Program-made: the position numbers and the translations under genes
Assembly (NCBI RefSeq): GCF_029852145.1
Contig: NC_079979.1
Location: 8,224,642 to 8,288,641 of the forward strand
Direction of reading: 5' to 3'
DNA length: 64,000 nucleotides
Origin: Microplitis mediator
Taxonomy: Eukaryota > Arthropoda > Insecta > Hymenoptera > Braconidae
Notes under the pieces: model-generated
Told to the model about the DNA's origin: nothing
Databases searched by the model: none
Seen by the model: only the letters and a program-made list of their open reading frames with translations
Shown here: positions 43,648 through 53,958 of the stretch, one piece after another
How the letters are laid out: each line of letters starts with the position of its first letter
Position numbering within the stretch: position 1 is the stretch's first letter

Positions 43648-44322
43648 CATGTCGCCAGTTATAATCGAAGATTACCATTGTTATTAAATGGAAATCGTAT
43701 AACTAATCCTGCCATTATAAGTGGCTTAGAATATTTTGCCTCAAACACCTGCGGATTCGATTCAATTGTACAAATTTTATCGGCTAGTGCTTTGGACGAT
43801 TCGGCTTATATGACATACATTCAAACATCTGAAAACAGGGTAATTCAATTTGTTAAATTTTTTATTGTAACCAAAGCATCTGCTGCCACACATAAACAAA
43901 GAATAATACTTTTAAAAGAAGTGTACACTGATTTTATTTTCAAGCAAAAAAACTTAAAATCGTGTAGGATTGATTTGTTTACGTGTTTAACTACTATTTA
44001 TAAAATTGGTTTTGATTTATTACCCAGTGGATCATACTCTCACAGTTGTCTTACTTGTGGAATGTACACGTCTCCCGTTATATTTTTACAACTGACTAAT
44101 GAAAAAATTATTGTAGAGAATGGATTTGGCGCTTTAGAGGAAGCTTTGGAATATGAATGGCAAGAAACATTGTGTATTAAACGATGTAATAATTATTGTC
44201 GTAGAAAATTAAATCTTTTCTTCACACAAGTTTTTATTGAATTAGACGTTAGAAAAAATTTGGAATCAATTACGGCTGTTAAAGGAAAATTATCTGATTT
44301 TCCAGTGAATTTAAATTTAGGT
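43648..44322 (+). pseudogene. USP-like protease domain 1, N-terminal part
   Basis: Open in the frame of 43678 from before the transposase stop; no ATG fits, so the protein is either made as a fusion with the transposase by frameshift or spliced. It reads SNTCGFDSIVQIL, matching the Cys box of ubiquitin-specific proteases (catalytic Cys at 43750-43752), then a helical stretch, then two Cys pairs as in the USP fingers region (SHSCLTCG and CIKRC...C), then ITAVKGKLSDFPVNLNLG. It stops where a TA-flanked element (44324-48008) is inserted. USPs cleave ubiquitin or SUMO-like tags from proteins. Which tag this one might act on cannot be said. The catalytic Cys is present and nothing else in this part looks damaged. 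Confidence 0.65.
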
Positions 44323-44829
44323 ACCCTGGCGGATCTAATATTACGGTAGGTTTACCGTAACTTACGGTAGTTCTAGCGTAACTTACGGTATAGCTACCGT
44401 AACCTACGGTGGTGTAACGGTAGCTCCACCGTAAAATTACGGTAGAACTACCGTAAGTTACGGTAGAAGTACCGTAAGCTACGGTTGAAGTACCGTGTTA
44501 TGGTAGAAGTACCGTAAGCTACGGTAGAAGTACCGTAAGCTACGGTAGAAGTACCGTAAGTTACGGTAAAAGTACCGTAAATTACGGTAGAGCCACCGTA
44601 AAATTACCGTAAGGTCCCGTAGAAATACCGCAAGTTACCGTAGAAGTACCGTGAGTTACGGTAGAAGTACCATGAGTTACGGTAGAAGTACCGTGAGTTA
44701 CGGTAGAAGTACCATTAAACTACCGTTAGTTACGGTAGAGCTACCGTAACACTACCGTAAGTCACCGTACAACTACCGTAAGTTACGGTAGCTTTACCGT
44801 AAGTTACGGTAGCTCTACCGTAAGTTACG

Positions 44830-45250
44830 GTTCTTCATTGTGGTGATCATCATTAGGTGTCACGATGACCCTCCTCTCGAGTGCACATTCCCTTTAAAAT
44901 ATTTATATGCAGTTATAAATCGAAGTACAGTTATTAGGCAAACCTAATACCGTTAATTTATAATAATTAATTTCCATATACCTCACTCGTCGATTTTGGC
45001 AAGCCAAGATATCATGATAAGTCATCTCATGTAAAAATATTGCTGCATCACCGATCTGAGAAAGTTTTTGTACCTGTTACATTAATAAAAATTAATTAAT
45101 CACTCGATGCATCGATGAAAAAAAGTTTTTATAGAAATTGAGTAATTTTTTATGCTATTCTTCAATTACGTTGGTTATATAATATATATATATATATATA
45201 TATATTATGATTATAATATATATATAATTCGTGTATAATATATATATAAT
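44830..45250. other. AT-rich interior of the TA-flanked element
   Basis: Non-coding, with (AT)n tracts at 45180-45245 close to the LINE's 5' truncation point. Nothing else recognised. Confidence 0.4.
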
Positions 45251-47080
45251 TTTTATGCTAAAACCTTGACTAAATACCCATCTTGTAGCAGTGATTTTGT
45301 TTTAAATCTGCCGCTTCATTGTAGAAGACAGGTTAGATGCAACTTCCGCTGGTCTAAAATTGACATCGTTGATGTGACAAAAAGTCTACACATAACGTTA
45401 TCGAAGTCTACTGGTAAAAGTCCTGATGGCTTGGACCTAAAATGGCTAAAAGATCATTTAGCGCAGGTGTCTCTTTGCTTGGTTGCTATTTTAAATCGCT
45501 CATTAGACACAAACATATTCCCGGAACAATGGAAATCTGTCTTTATTATACCGTTAAATAAAGCGACACCACCGAAATCGATGTCAGATACACGCCCAAT
45601 TGCTAATCTGTCTCATATGGCCAAAGTTTTTGAGCGCATTGTAGCAAACCAAGTTGTATCTTATCTTGAATCAAACGACTTGCTAGATGATCATCAGTTT
45701 GGTTTCCAGAAACTTCATAACACTCAAGCTGCACTTTTAAGTTTAACAGATGATATTCGTCGAGCTATTGATAATGATGATCTCACTTATCTCATTTTAT
45801 TTGACTTTACAAAGGCTTTTGATCATTTAAATCCAAAAGTGCTTTTCACCACGATGTATGAAATGGGCTTTTCAGTTGAGACTATTCTTTGGTTCTGCTC
45901 ATACCTATCAGGTAGATCTCAAATGGTTGTTGATTCGTCAAACGTATCTTCAAGATCAGTTAGTACTACTTCAGGTGTTCCTCAAGGCTCTATCTTAGGC
46001 CCAATCTTATTCTTAATTGCAATAAATGGAGTGGTTAAGAGGCTGAAACATTGCAAATATGGTCTATTTGCAGACGATAAATGGGCTTATCTGAATTTTA
46101 AGCTTTTCAATTTAAACAACGCAGCCGCATGTCTTACTTCTGATGCTCAAGCTGTAGCAGATTGGGCCAGAGAGAACAATTTAGAGATCAACTATAAAAA
46201 GACAAAATTTATAATCCTGGGTAGCACTCGCAAGCTTAAATTGCTTGATAGTTGTCAGTTGCCTCAAATCGTCATTGATGGAAATATAATTCCCTATGTA
46301 AATAATACAAAGCATCTTGGAATACAACTGACAAATGATCTTTCTTGGGATGCCCATATCACACAGATCTCTCGTAAAGTTTATGCTTCGTTAAATAGCT
46401 TAAAATTTAGAAGAAATATCCTGACCCTGTCATGTCGTAAACTATTGGTTACTGCCACTATCTTGCCAATCATCAACTATTGTTCTATCGTCTTTTTAGA
46501 CCTATCCAAAAGGCTTGATAGTAAGTTGCAGAGAATGGTTAATCATGCTATCAGATTCATCTTTAATATTAAGCGGGACGATCATATCACTCCTTATCGT
46601 CGCAAATTAAATTGGCTTAGTATGAAATCGCACAGACACTATCTTCTGGCATGTTATTTGTTTAAAATACTGGAGACTGGTCAACCGAAAACGCTGCGAG
46701 ATATGTTTAGAGATGAGAATGCTGACATTAGACGGTCTGACAGACTTGCAGCCAAAAACAACAATGTTGCCTTCAAAATACCAAATTTTAGTACTATCAC
46801 CTTCGAGCACTCGTTTGTTGTATCTGCAATTCGGTTATGGCAGGAGCTACCATCAGATGTAATAAACACCCATTCTCTTGAAAGCTTTAAAAATAAAGCA
46901 TTTGAATTCTTTTTAAATCTAGAAATTGATAGTACCTACTAGCTTGTTAAATTTCACAAATATTATTATATGTTCAGTTTATATATATATAGTACTATGT
47001 GACAATGTACATAAATTTTGTATTTTTGCCATTTGGCTTTAAGCCTTGGCATATAAGCCCAATAAATAAATAAAAATAAA
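45250..47080 (+). mobile_element. 5'-truncated non-LTR retrotransposon (Jockey/CR1-like)
   Basis: Protein-coding 3' half of a LINE followed by a 3' untranslated region ending ggcatataagcccaataaat and an AATAAATA-type tail at about 47060-47085. 5' truncated and lacking the endonuclease domain. No target duplication was found by eye. Confidence 0.8.
45266..46942 (+). CDS. LINE reverse transcriptase, C-terminal half of ORF2
   Basis: Open frame of 558 codons without a stop. Motifs: SKSTGKSPDGL (near residue 50), PLNKATPPKSMSDTRPIAN, VFERIVANQVVSYLE, HQFGFQKLHNTQAALL, LILFDFTKAFDHLN, SGVPQGSILGPILF and GLFADDKWAY (FADD, catalytic Asp pair), followed by the thumb region (NNLEINYKKTKFII) and a long C-terminal helical tail without a zinc finger. 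The pattern is a Jockey/CR1-type RT. The apurinic endonuclease that should precede it is missing, as expected for a 5' truncation. The first codon is not ATG. Catalytic residues are intact. It lies inside the TA-flanked element, which lies inside the USP gene. Confidence 0.9.
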   Translation: MTKYPSCSSDFVLNLPLHCRRQVRCNFRWSKIDIVDVTKSLHITLSKSTGKSPDGLDLKWLKDHLAQVSLCLVAILNRSLDTNIFPEQWKSVFIIPLNKATPPKSMSDTRPIANLSHMAKVFERIVANQVVSYLESNDLLDDHQFGFQKLHNTQAALLSLTDDIRRAIDNDDLTYLILFDFTKAFDHLNPKVLFTTMYEMGFSVETILWFCSYLSGRSQMVVDSSNVSSRSVSTTSGVPQGSILGPILFLIAINGVVKRLKHCKYGLFADDKWAYLNFKLFNLNNAAACLTSDAQAVADWARENNLEINYKKTKFIILGSTRKLKLLDSCQLPQIVIDGNIIPYVNNTKHLGIQLTNDLSWDAHITQISRKVYASLNSLKFRRNILTLSCRKLLVTATILPIINYCSIVFLDLSKRLDSKLQRMVNHAIRFIFNIKRDDHITPYRRKLNWLSMKSHRHYLLACYLFKILETGQPKTLRDMFRDENADIRRSDRLAAKNNNVAFKIPNFSTITFEHSFVVSAIRLWQELPSDVINTHSLESFKNKAFEFFLNLEIDSTY

Positions 47081-47084
47081 AAAA

Positions 47085-47510
47085 TAATTTGTAGCAAGTG
47101 ATCTATTTATCTTCAAATTTGGCTTCCGTGAATGAAAAAAATTTATTGAAAATATTCAATTTCATCGGCACTGTTATAAATAATAAGTTTTTAAAATTTA
47201 TAAACATTAACATAATCTTAAAGTTAATCACCTTGTAAGAAAATGTTTTCGGAAAATCACCCAATTGCTGTACCATTTCATAAATTAGTACAGAATAACC
47301 TTTGAGTCACTTTTAGTTCTCTAACCTATTATTTTGGGAATTGATGCTTACTTAGGATTTTATTACTCGAATCGAAAATTTACATGGCGCCATCTGCCAA
47401 ACAAAGACAAAATGAATCGATAGAAATGGTGTGGAAATAAGGCCCTTACATTTACGCAGCGTGGATTTATCAGAACTTCTCAAGTATGAACAAATATGTC
47501 CTATAATTAA
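47085..47510. other. Non-coding interior of the TA-flanked element
   Basis: AT-rich, nothing recognised; at about 47510 the ttacggtag-type array of the element's right end begins. Confidence 0.4.
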
Positions 47511-48010
47511 ACACGTAAATTATTTACCGTGAACCACCGTAATGCGGCAGTGTATGATAGCTAGTAGGCTGTATTGTAATCAACAGTAAAGATATTACTC
47601 ATAATAGTGAAGAACCAGAACTTTGTTTTGATGATCGCACAAATAGGTACCGTATTTTTATCATAGTTCTACCGTTAATTTACCCTATCTTGCAGTCATG
47701 AAATGGCAGGATTGAGGTAGAATTGCGGTAATATTACGGCAGAAGTACGGTAAAATACGGTAGAACGACCGAAAATTACGGAGGATTACGGTAAATTACG
47801 GTAGGGTTACGGTAGATTACGATAGGGTTACGGTAAATTGCGGTAGGATTACGGTAGGTCTACGGAAAGACTACGGAAGGATTACGGTGAATTACGGTAG
47901 GATTGCGGTATGGCTACGGTAAGATACGGTATGTTACGGTATATTACCCTCGTACCGTAATCTACGGTAACTTACCGTAATTCTACCGTAATATCGGGTC
48001 CGCCAGGATA

Positions 48011-48596
48011 ATAATCAATATCGATAAGCTGGAATCGTCGAACGAGTGCCCGGACATTATGTTTCGTACTGCCGACGTATAAATAACCGTTGGGATTTTT
48101 GCAATGACCTTAGTAATAAAATTCATAGTGTGCATCGTGATACAGAAGTAGAACCTCATGGTATTATATACATCAAAGAGTCTTCAAGCAATAATGAACA
48201 CATTGAAGACTTAATTGAAGTGGAACAATCAAAAGAATCAGAAAGTTCTTTAGTTGATAAATGTATATCACCAATTAATTGTGAGAACATAAAATCCTTA
48301 TCAACAACTCCTCTCGATAATTCAGATACTATTTCGAGAGATAATTGGCGGAACAAAGAGACTCAAAATAAATTTTATTTTAATACTTCATTAAGTTTTG
48401 ATGAAAGTTGCTTGGAAGCAACACCAATAACGGAGAAAATCTAAAGTACTGCAGTACAGAAAAATTCAGTATCAATGCTTCAGATTGGAGATATTTTGCC
48501 ATCAATCCTTATAAAAAATAATATTTTTGAATTATCAGATACAAGTAATTTTGACTGCATAGTGCATATAATATCTTGTAGTGCAATAGATAACAA
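48011..48596 (+). pseudogene. USP-like domain 1 C-terminal part, linker, start of domain 2
   Basis: After the inserted element the protein resumes with NQYR, a TAA at 48025-48027 where the paralogous second domain has Leu (TTA), then AGIVERVPGHYVSYCRR. GHYVSY is the USP His box (His at 48055-48057) and is followed by NNRWDFCNDLSN with the Asp/Asn of the triad. A Ser/Glu-rich linker of about 120 residues follows (SSSNNEHIEDLIEV..., ending ITEKI and a TAA at 48442-48444). The same frame then continues through STAVQKNSVS into domain 2 (MLQIGDILPSILIK...SDTSNFDCIVHII). Domain 2 stops at a MITE at 48597. Two stops make the copy a pseudogene, but the frame is otherwise well kept. Confidence 0.65.
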
Positions 48597-48769
48597 CCCT
48601 CGCAAATTTGAATCACGGTGGAAACACGGTGGGTTTGTTCCATTTTACCACTGTGATTACGCGGTGTATCCACCGTGTATACACAGTGGTCAAGCCACCG
48701 AGGAATCATGGTAGATCCACGGTGTTTACACTTCCACGGTGTTTCCACCGTGATTCAAATCTGCGAGGG
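48597..48769. mobile_element. 173-bp MITE in USP-like domain 2
   Basis: Terminal inverted repeats start ccctcgcaaatttgaatcac and end gtgattcaaatctgcgaggg, about 34 bp each. Flanking AA on both sides; removing the MITE and one AA restores the frame from AIDN to NYMDSL. Interior words caccgtg and cacggtg alternate, as in the CCCTGGC family. Confidence 0.85.
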
Positions 48770-49547
48770 AATAATTACATGGATTCTCTGAAAAAATCAA
48801 TTAATAAAACAATAAAATTTACTCTTGATTTTATTGAATCAAAATTTTCTGCTCACATTTATGAACAGCGAGCTCTGTTACTTAAATCGTTAAATTTCTA
48901 TACGTTATCTATTGAAAAAGAAACTAGTATTTGTACTTATAAAATTAATGTATGTGAAGATGCTGCTATCACATGGAAAATATGTTTAAATAATGAACCT
49001 AGTGTCTATAATACATATTTTTGTAATTCTTGTGACCAGTGTACATTTATGACTTCAGTACTAAAAGTTGACCCTAAAATCATTATTAATCATGGGTTTA
49101 AAGCGTTAAACAGAGCTGTGGTTTTTTGTAAAACTCTAAAAAAAGTAAAATGTCGCAAGGAGAACTGCTTTAAGTTATGCACTGTCACTGCATACCCTAA
49201 TTTTCACATATTTATTGCACTGGATGTTATAGATAAAAATAATAAATGTATAGAATGTTGTTTAGAAGATTTACCGATAACGTTAAATTTGGATATGGTA
49301 GATAAATACAGGTAAGCTTACTTTATTCGCGCCTTTATTTTGATGAGTTTAATAGTTAATAAACATTAATCAATTTTATTTTTTTAGATTAGCTGGAATT
49401 ATTGGAAGTTATCATAATTACAAAGTTGCCTACTGCTTAAGATCAGATAATAATTGGGAATTATATGATGGTTATTCTCGTTCTATTGAAGTAGTTGATG
49501 AATCAACCACAATCCAACCTTTGGGTGCAATATATATTTTAGAATAA
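48770..49547 (+). pseudogene. USP-like domain 2 (pseudoprotease), with intron
   Basis: Reads NYMDSLKKSINKTIKF..., then Cys pairs (CNSCDQC and CRKENC), then LPITLNLDMVDKYR. A 76-nt intron with GT...AG ends (49312-49387) is followed by exon 2 (49388-49547) ending in TAA at 49545. In exon 2 AGIIGSYHNYKVAYC aligns without gaps to AGIVERVPGHYVSYC of domain 1, so the catalytic His is Tyr here. In the first half the Cys-box Cys is Ser (codon 48544-48546). The fold may be kept, but protease chemistry is not expected. It may bind a ubiquitin-like partner or be a decoy; that is inference. Apart from the MITE and the intron the frame is open. Confidence 0.65.
49312..49387 (+). other. Spliceosomal intron, 76 nt
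   Basis: gtaagctt at the 5' end and tttttttag at the 3' end, AT-rich between. Splicing joins AG to ATTAGC and keeps the reading frame; domain 1 has no intron at this place. Confidence 0.75.
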
Positions 49548-51305
49548 AAGTACATATCCAAAATAAATTCTTATTTGATTTATTTACTTAAGTTAAACTT
49601 ATATACAACTCCAAGGCAATAGGGAAAATTAAATTAGTTTTCAAATTTTTCGGTTATTTAAATCCAATTTGTTTTCGATGATACCTAGTTGAGAAATCTT
49701 ATTGAAGAGAATCGGAAATTTCCAAAAAATATATTATTTTCCAATTGAAACCTATTGAATCCCATTCAAAATTTTTATAGGAATGAATTGGTTCCAATCG
49801 GAAAATAATAACGAAATAAAAATATTATTTTCCGATTGGAACCGATTCATTACGGTTAAAAATTTTTAATGGGATTCAATCGGTAAATAATATTTTTATT
49901 TTTATGCACTTTTTGCGATAGATACAGATTAATTCCAATTAAAATCAGTCGGATCCCAATCGGTTTTCAATCGGAATTCCAAACCAGGGATTCTATAGAC
50001 TGTTCCAATAAAAATTTCCTATATTCCACTATATGTTAATCATTAATTATTTTTTGTCCATGTCATTGAAAACAACACTAAAAAAATGTGATAAAAATAC
50101 CTTTACTTTCACCAGAACCCAAGTGTCTTAAACATATTTCCTAAAGAATTCGTATAAATACTGGATGTCAGTTTAGATGATTTTTCAATTCAAAGGCTAA
50201 CATTAAAATGTAAATGATTAAACAGTTCTAGATATATGACTGACCTGAAAAAAAAAATTATTTTATAAAATTCCATAAAATTTTATTGCATCTAATTTCT
50301 TGAATTTTAATCTAGTATTATATAGATGATAATTTTGCGGAATTCCATGAAGTTTTATAAACTTGTATAAAATTCTGTAAATTTTATCGGTATGTCGATT
50401 TAAGCTATCTATTATCACTCTTTCACGTAGGTGAATCTTTGCACTGAAAAGCAACACGGACAACATCGGTTGGATCTAGGTTCAAACCCAACAGCCACTG
50501 TAATTTTTAATCAGTAATAAAACATCTATTGATCACTCTAAGTAATGATCAATCTATTAAATCACATGCAGTGTCAAATTAAAATTTTCTAATGTTTTTT
50601 CACAATTAAATATTTTTTTGGAGTATATTTTTCACGGGCGTATATAAATGTTTATTTATATATACATTCAGAAGAAATCTTTTTTTACAATGTATATCTG
50701 ATCACAGGCTTACCTAGTCTACTTAGATACCTTCAATAACAAAAATAAGTTATTAAAAAGAAAATTTTTAAAAAATTTCTTTTGCAGAAACATGAAGAAA
50801 CTATGAGTAATTTTTTTTTTAATTATTTTTTTAGTACTGAGTTCTTTTTTTATATAAAACTAAAAAATTGATTTGCAAACTAATATTGATTTATATTTAT
50901 AATAATCATCTATTTAATGCAGATAACTTTTTTAAAGTATGATTTTTTTAAATACTTATTAGGATGCAAAAATGACGATTCGTGGTCTACCACGGAACTA
51001 GAAATAAAAGACATTAATACAACATTAATTACAAGTGAAAATGGAAATGGGATTTATTTTTGGACTCGGTAGGTGAAGAATTAATCTTAATAATTTATTA
51101 GCAATTAACAATTTATTATTATTATAATTAATATCATTATTGCGCACTCTTACGTGCTGATAAGATTTATAAATCACAGAATTACAATAATTTAATTTTA
51201 CTCTATTTAAACTATCTCATCCATCAATTTTATTGTGATCCTGACGCACCAAAAAAAAAAATAGATCTACTATTTGTGCAATTCTTTTATACATCAAAAA
51301 GCTTA
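49548..51305. other. Non-coding DNA with a 140-bp inverted repeat
   Basis: At 49750-49890 ggttccaatcggaaaataat is followed by its inverse (attattttccgattggaacc), with arms of about 60 bp. The remainder is AT-rich. A minus-strand frame 50263-50466 has no recognisable content. Confidence 0.45.
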
Positions 51306-51456
51306 CCCTGATTAAAACAAATGATTAAAAAGTATTTAAAATGATTTGTTTTTTAATCATTTTAAATACTTTTTAATCCTTCAAATCATTTCTAATCCTG
51401 TCTCTTATGGACATTTAACGTGTGAAATCATTTTTAATCATTTTGTTTAATCAGGG
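51306..51456. mobile_element. 151-bp MITE, CCCTGATTAAA ends, copy 1
   Basis: ccctgattaaaa at the left and tttaatcaggg at the right, TA on both sides, internal atgattaaaaagtatttaaa and its inverse. It differs from 57121-57271 at two positions only. Confidence 0.85.
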
Positions 51457-52339
51457 TAGTATGGTGTAAACAGATTTGGACATTTTAGTATCTGAAATTA
51501 ATAAATTTAAAAAATATTAATCACAATTTACAAATAAAATAATGTTATATGCAATACTTTCACTAGCAAGCCAGTTGATAAATGTAGAAGAAAATTTATA
51601 AGCAAACGACGCAACTCTTGCTTTCTGTATTCAAAATACTGTAATGTAATTCGGTTCGAAGTTCACGATTACGGTTCACGACGTCTATTGTCGTTGTCTC
51701 ATTACCGTCAGTCAAATCTCCAATATTGCAAACAGATTCGATGAATTTGTGATGAGAACTTTTTTTTCTTAGTCTAATCAACGTTAGGACAGCCGTCAAC
51801 CGATTCAGCCTCTAGAACTTTGTTGATGAACGATTTAAGCTATTTCAAGTTAAGGTATTTAATTAGCCAACTAAGATGAATCTTACCATACCAGAGTAGA
51901 AACAGCAAATCTTGATCTTTGACTATTGAAGAATCTCTCAGTTTCAGTTATTTCACATGACTCGTAGTTGATTTTCTTCATTTCACGATGAACTGCGCCG
52001 TACGTCTTTTTATTTTTTCTGAAATTAAAAAGAGCTTTAATTGATAACAATTTCCATTTATAAATAATTAATAGTTATAATCAATAGTTTGTGCATTTTT
52101 TCACAGTGATTTTTTAAGTATGTATTCTAGATTACAAAAAATTAAGAAGTTTTTAATTTCATTAGAAATATTTTATTATAAACATCGTATATTTAAATAA
52201 ATTCAAACAAAACGTACAATTTCATTTACTCTATTCATTGCATCCTTTTCTGGTACAACTTTTGCTACTTTTCTTAATTTTTTTGCTTAAGTATGGCACT
52301 ATTAAAATAAAATAGAAACTTTTATAGGATAAGAGCACT
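51457..52339. other. Non-coding AT-rich DNA
   Basis: No repeat or gene recognised. The minus-strand frame 51596-51799 shows no known motif. Confidence 0.4.
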
Positions 52340-52930
52340 ATTTTTCAAAAAAATTTTTTTTTTTCAAAAAAATTGATTATATCGAAATTTTTTTTTCGAT
52401 ATTTTTCTTCCTTATCATCTTCACAATGCCTTTAATGTTAAGAAAATCAATCCTGTTTTGAAATTGCCAGGACAGTTTTCACAAACCTTCTTCTATTCCC
52501 TGTACGACCAATATGTCCCGAGTTATTGATTGTCAAAGTCAAAATGAACTTTTTTGCTTTGATCAATGATAACTCCGCGCCAAATTTTCGTAGAGGATTT
52601 TTTAAAGGGGCAAATTAAAGGACATGAAATTTCCTAATAGAGTCATAAGGTTAAATTATCAAAAAAAAAAATTATTTAACCCATAGACCTTTTTTAAGTG
52701 GAGCAAACATGTGGAAATTTTTTTTCCCGGTGGTTTTCTTAGGATCACTCCGAAACCGTGTATGTTAAAAAATGTTGAAGTCCTGATTTGAAAACGAAGA
52801 ACTTGAAGCTACAATTTGCTCTTTTTATTTATGCTGTACGACCATTTTCCTCCGAGTTACAGCATGTTGAAAATCGCTGTAAAATTTACAATTTTTTTTT
52901 ATATCCCATAATTTCTGTGACCAGTGTATA
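52340..52930 (-). repeat. Single right arm of the 2668-4691 foldback family
   Basis: gatcaatgataactc, acaatttgct, acgaccattt and gagttacagcatgttgaaaa occur in the same order as at 4320-4640, and it ends in ctgtgaccagtgtata. The other arm is missing; the next foldback element begins 6 bp later. Confidence 0.8.
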
Positions 52931-52935
52931 TAGAT

Positions 52936-53958
52936 TAGGGTGTGCCATTTTGAGGCGACTTTTTTTTCAACAAAAAAACAGGCTAAAAACTTGCAGGAAG
53001 GTGAGAAAAGAAGCCTATTAAAAGCGGAGCTCTTGATATTAATATTTAGAGATGCCTATTTCTAATCTTCCATTTCCCATTTAAATAACATGGGAAAAAA
53101 AATTTTTTATTTTTTTATTTTTCTAGCTCGGCATTCGCACCTCATATAAATAAGTCTATAGCACATTCTTGCAGAAAATTTAACGCTCTACAAAAAAAGT
53201 CTCTTATCATTTTTTGATAAATCCATCCATTCGAAAGTTATTGGAGCTGGAAGTCATTTCTATAATAAATTTCCAGATCTTTTTACTTTTCCAGCAAAAC
53301 TATCAGACTTATCAAAAAAATGTCATAGGATCTTTTTTATAGACAATTTTATTCCTTACAAACTATTTTCAATAAAGTTTTTTCAAATTCCGCATTGTTT
53401 TCCAGTTATTTTCATTTTAATGCCAAGCTCGTGAAAATAATAGTCTTCTAATCTATTCTAAGAACTTAACATTAAAATGAAAATAACTAGAAAACAATGC
53501 GGAATTTCAAAAAACTTCATTGAGAATAATTTGTAAGGAATACAATTGTCTATTAAAACGATCATATGACATTTTTTGATAAGTCTGATAGTTTTGCTGG
53601 AAAAGTAAAAAGATCTAGAAATTTATTATAGATTTGACTTCCAGCTCCAATAACTTTCGAATGGATGGATTTATCAAAAAATGATAAGAGACCTTTTTTG
53701 TAGAACGTTAAATTCTCTGCAAGAATATGCTATGGACTTATTTATATGAGGTGCGAATGCCGAGCTAGAAAAATAAAAAAAAAAAAAAAATTTTTTCCCA
53801 TGTTACTTAAATGGGAAATGGAAGATTAGAAATAGGCACCTCTAAATATTAATACTAAGAGCTCCGCTTTTAACAGGCTTCTTTTCTCACCTTCCTGCGA
53901 GTATTCAGCCTGTTTTTTTGTTGAAAAAAAAAAGTCGCCTCAAAATGGCACACCCTAA
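52936..53958. mobile_element. 1.0-kb foldback element (TAGGGTGTGCC ends)
   Basis: ttagggtgtgccattttgag at the left and ctcaaaatggcacaccctaa at the right; arms of about 500 bp meet near 53445. The open frame 52788-53021 and its mirror are part of the palindrome. An arm of it is related to 29060-29560. Confidence 0.85.

Larger units (their letters stand above)
44324..48008. mobile_element. 3.7-kb CCCTGGCGG-ended element with internal LINE
   Basis: The left end is ccctggcggatc and the right end gtccgccagga, with TA at 44322-44323 and 48009-48010. The outermost 500 bp on each side are arrays of words such as ttacggtagaagtaccgtaa, each nearly its own complement. The middle holds a LINE (about 45250-47080). 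Removing the whole element with one TA puts USP domain 1 back into frame. No transposase is encoded, so it moved with help from elsewhere. The ends and the TA place it with the 37802-38218 MITE. Confidence 0.85.

Noticed and set aside
44330..44830. Regular short repeats that might look like a CRISPR array
   Set aside because: The words are self-complementary, of uneven spacing and without unique spacers, the genome is eukaryotic, and they form the arm of a TA-flanked element.
50440..50510. Possible tRNA with ggttcaaaccc
   Set aside because: The B-box-like word is present but there is no A box at the right distance and no acceptor pairing.
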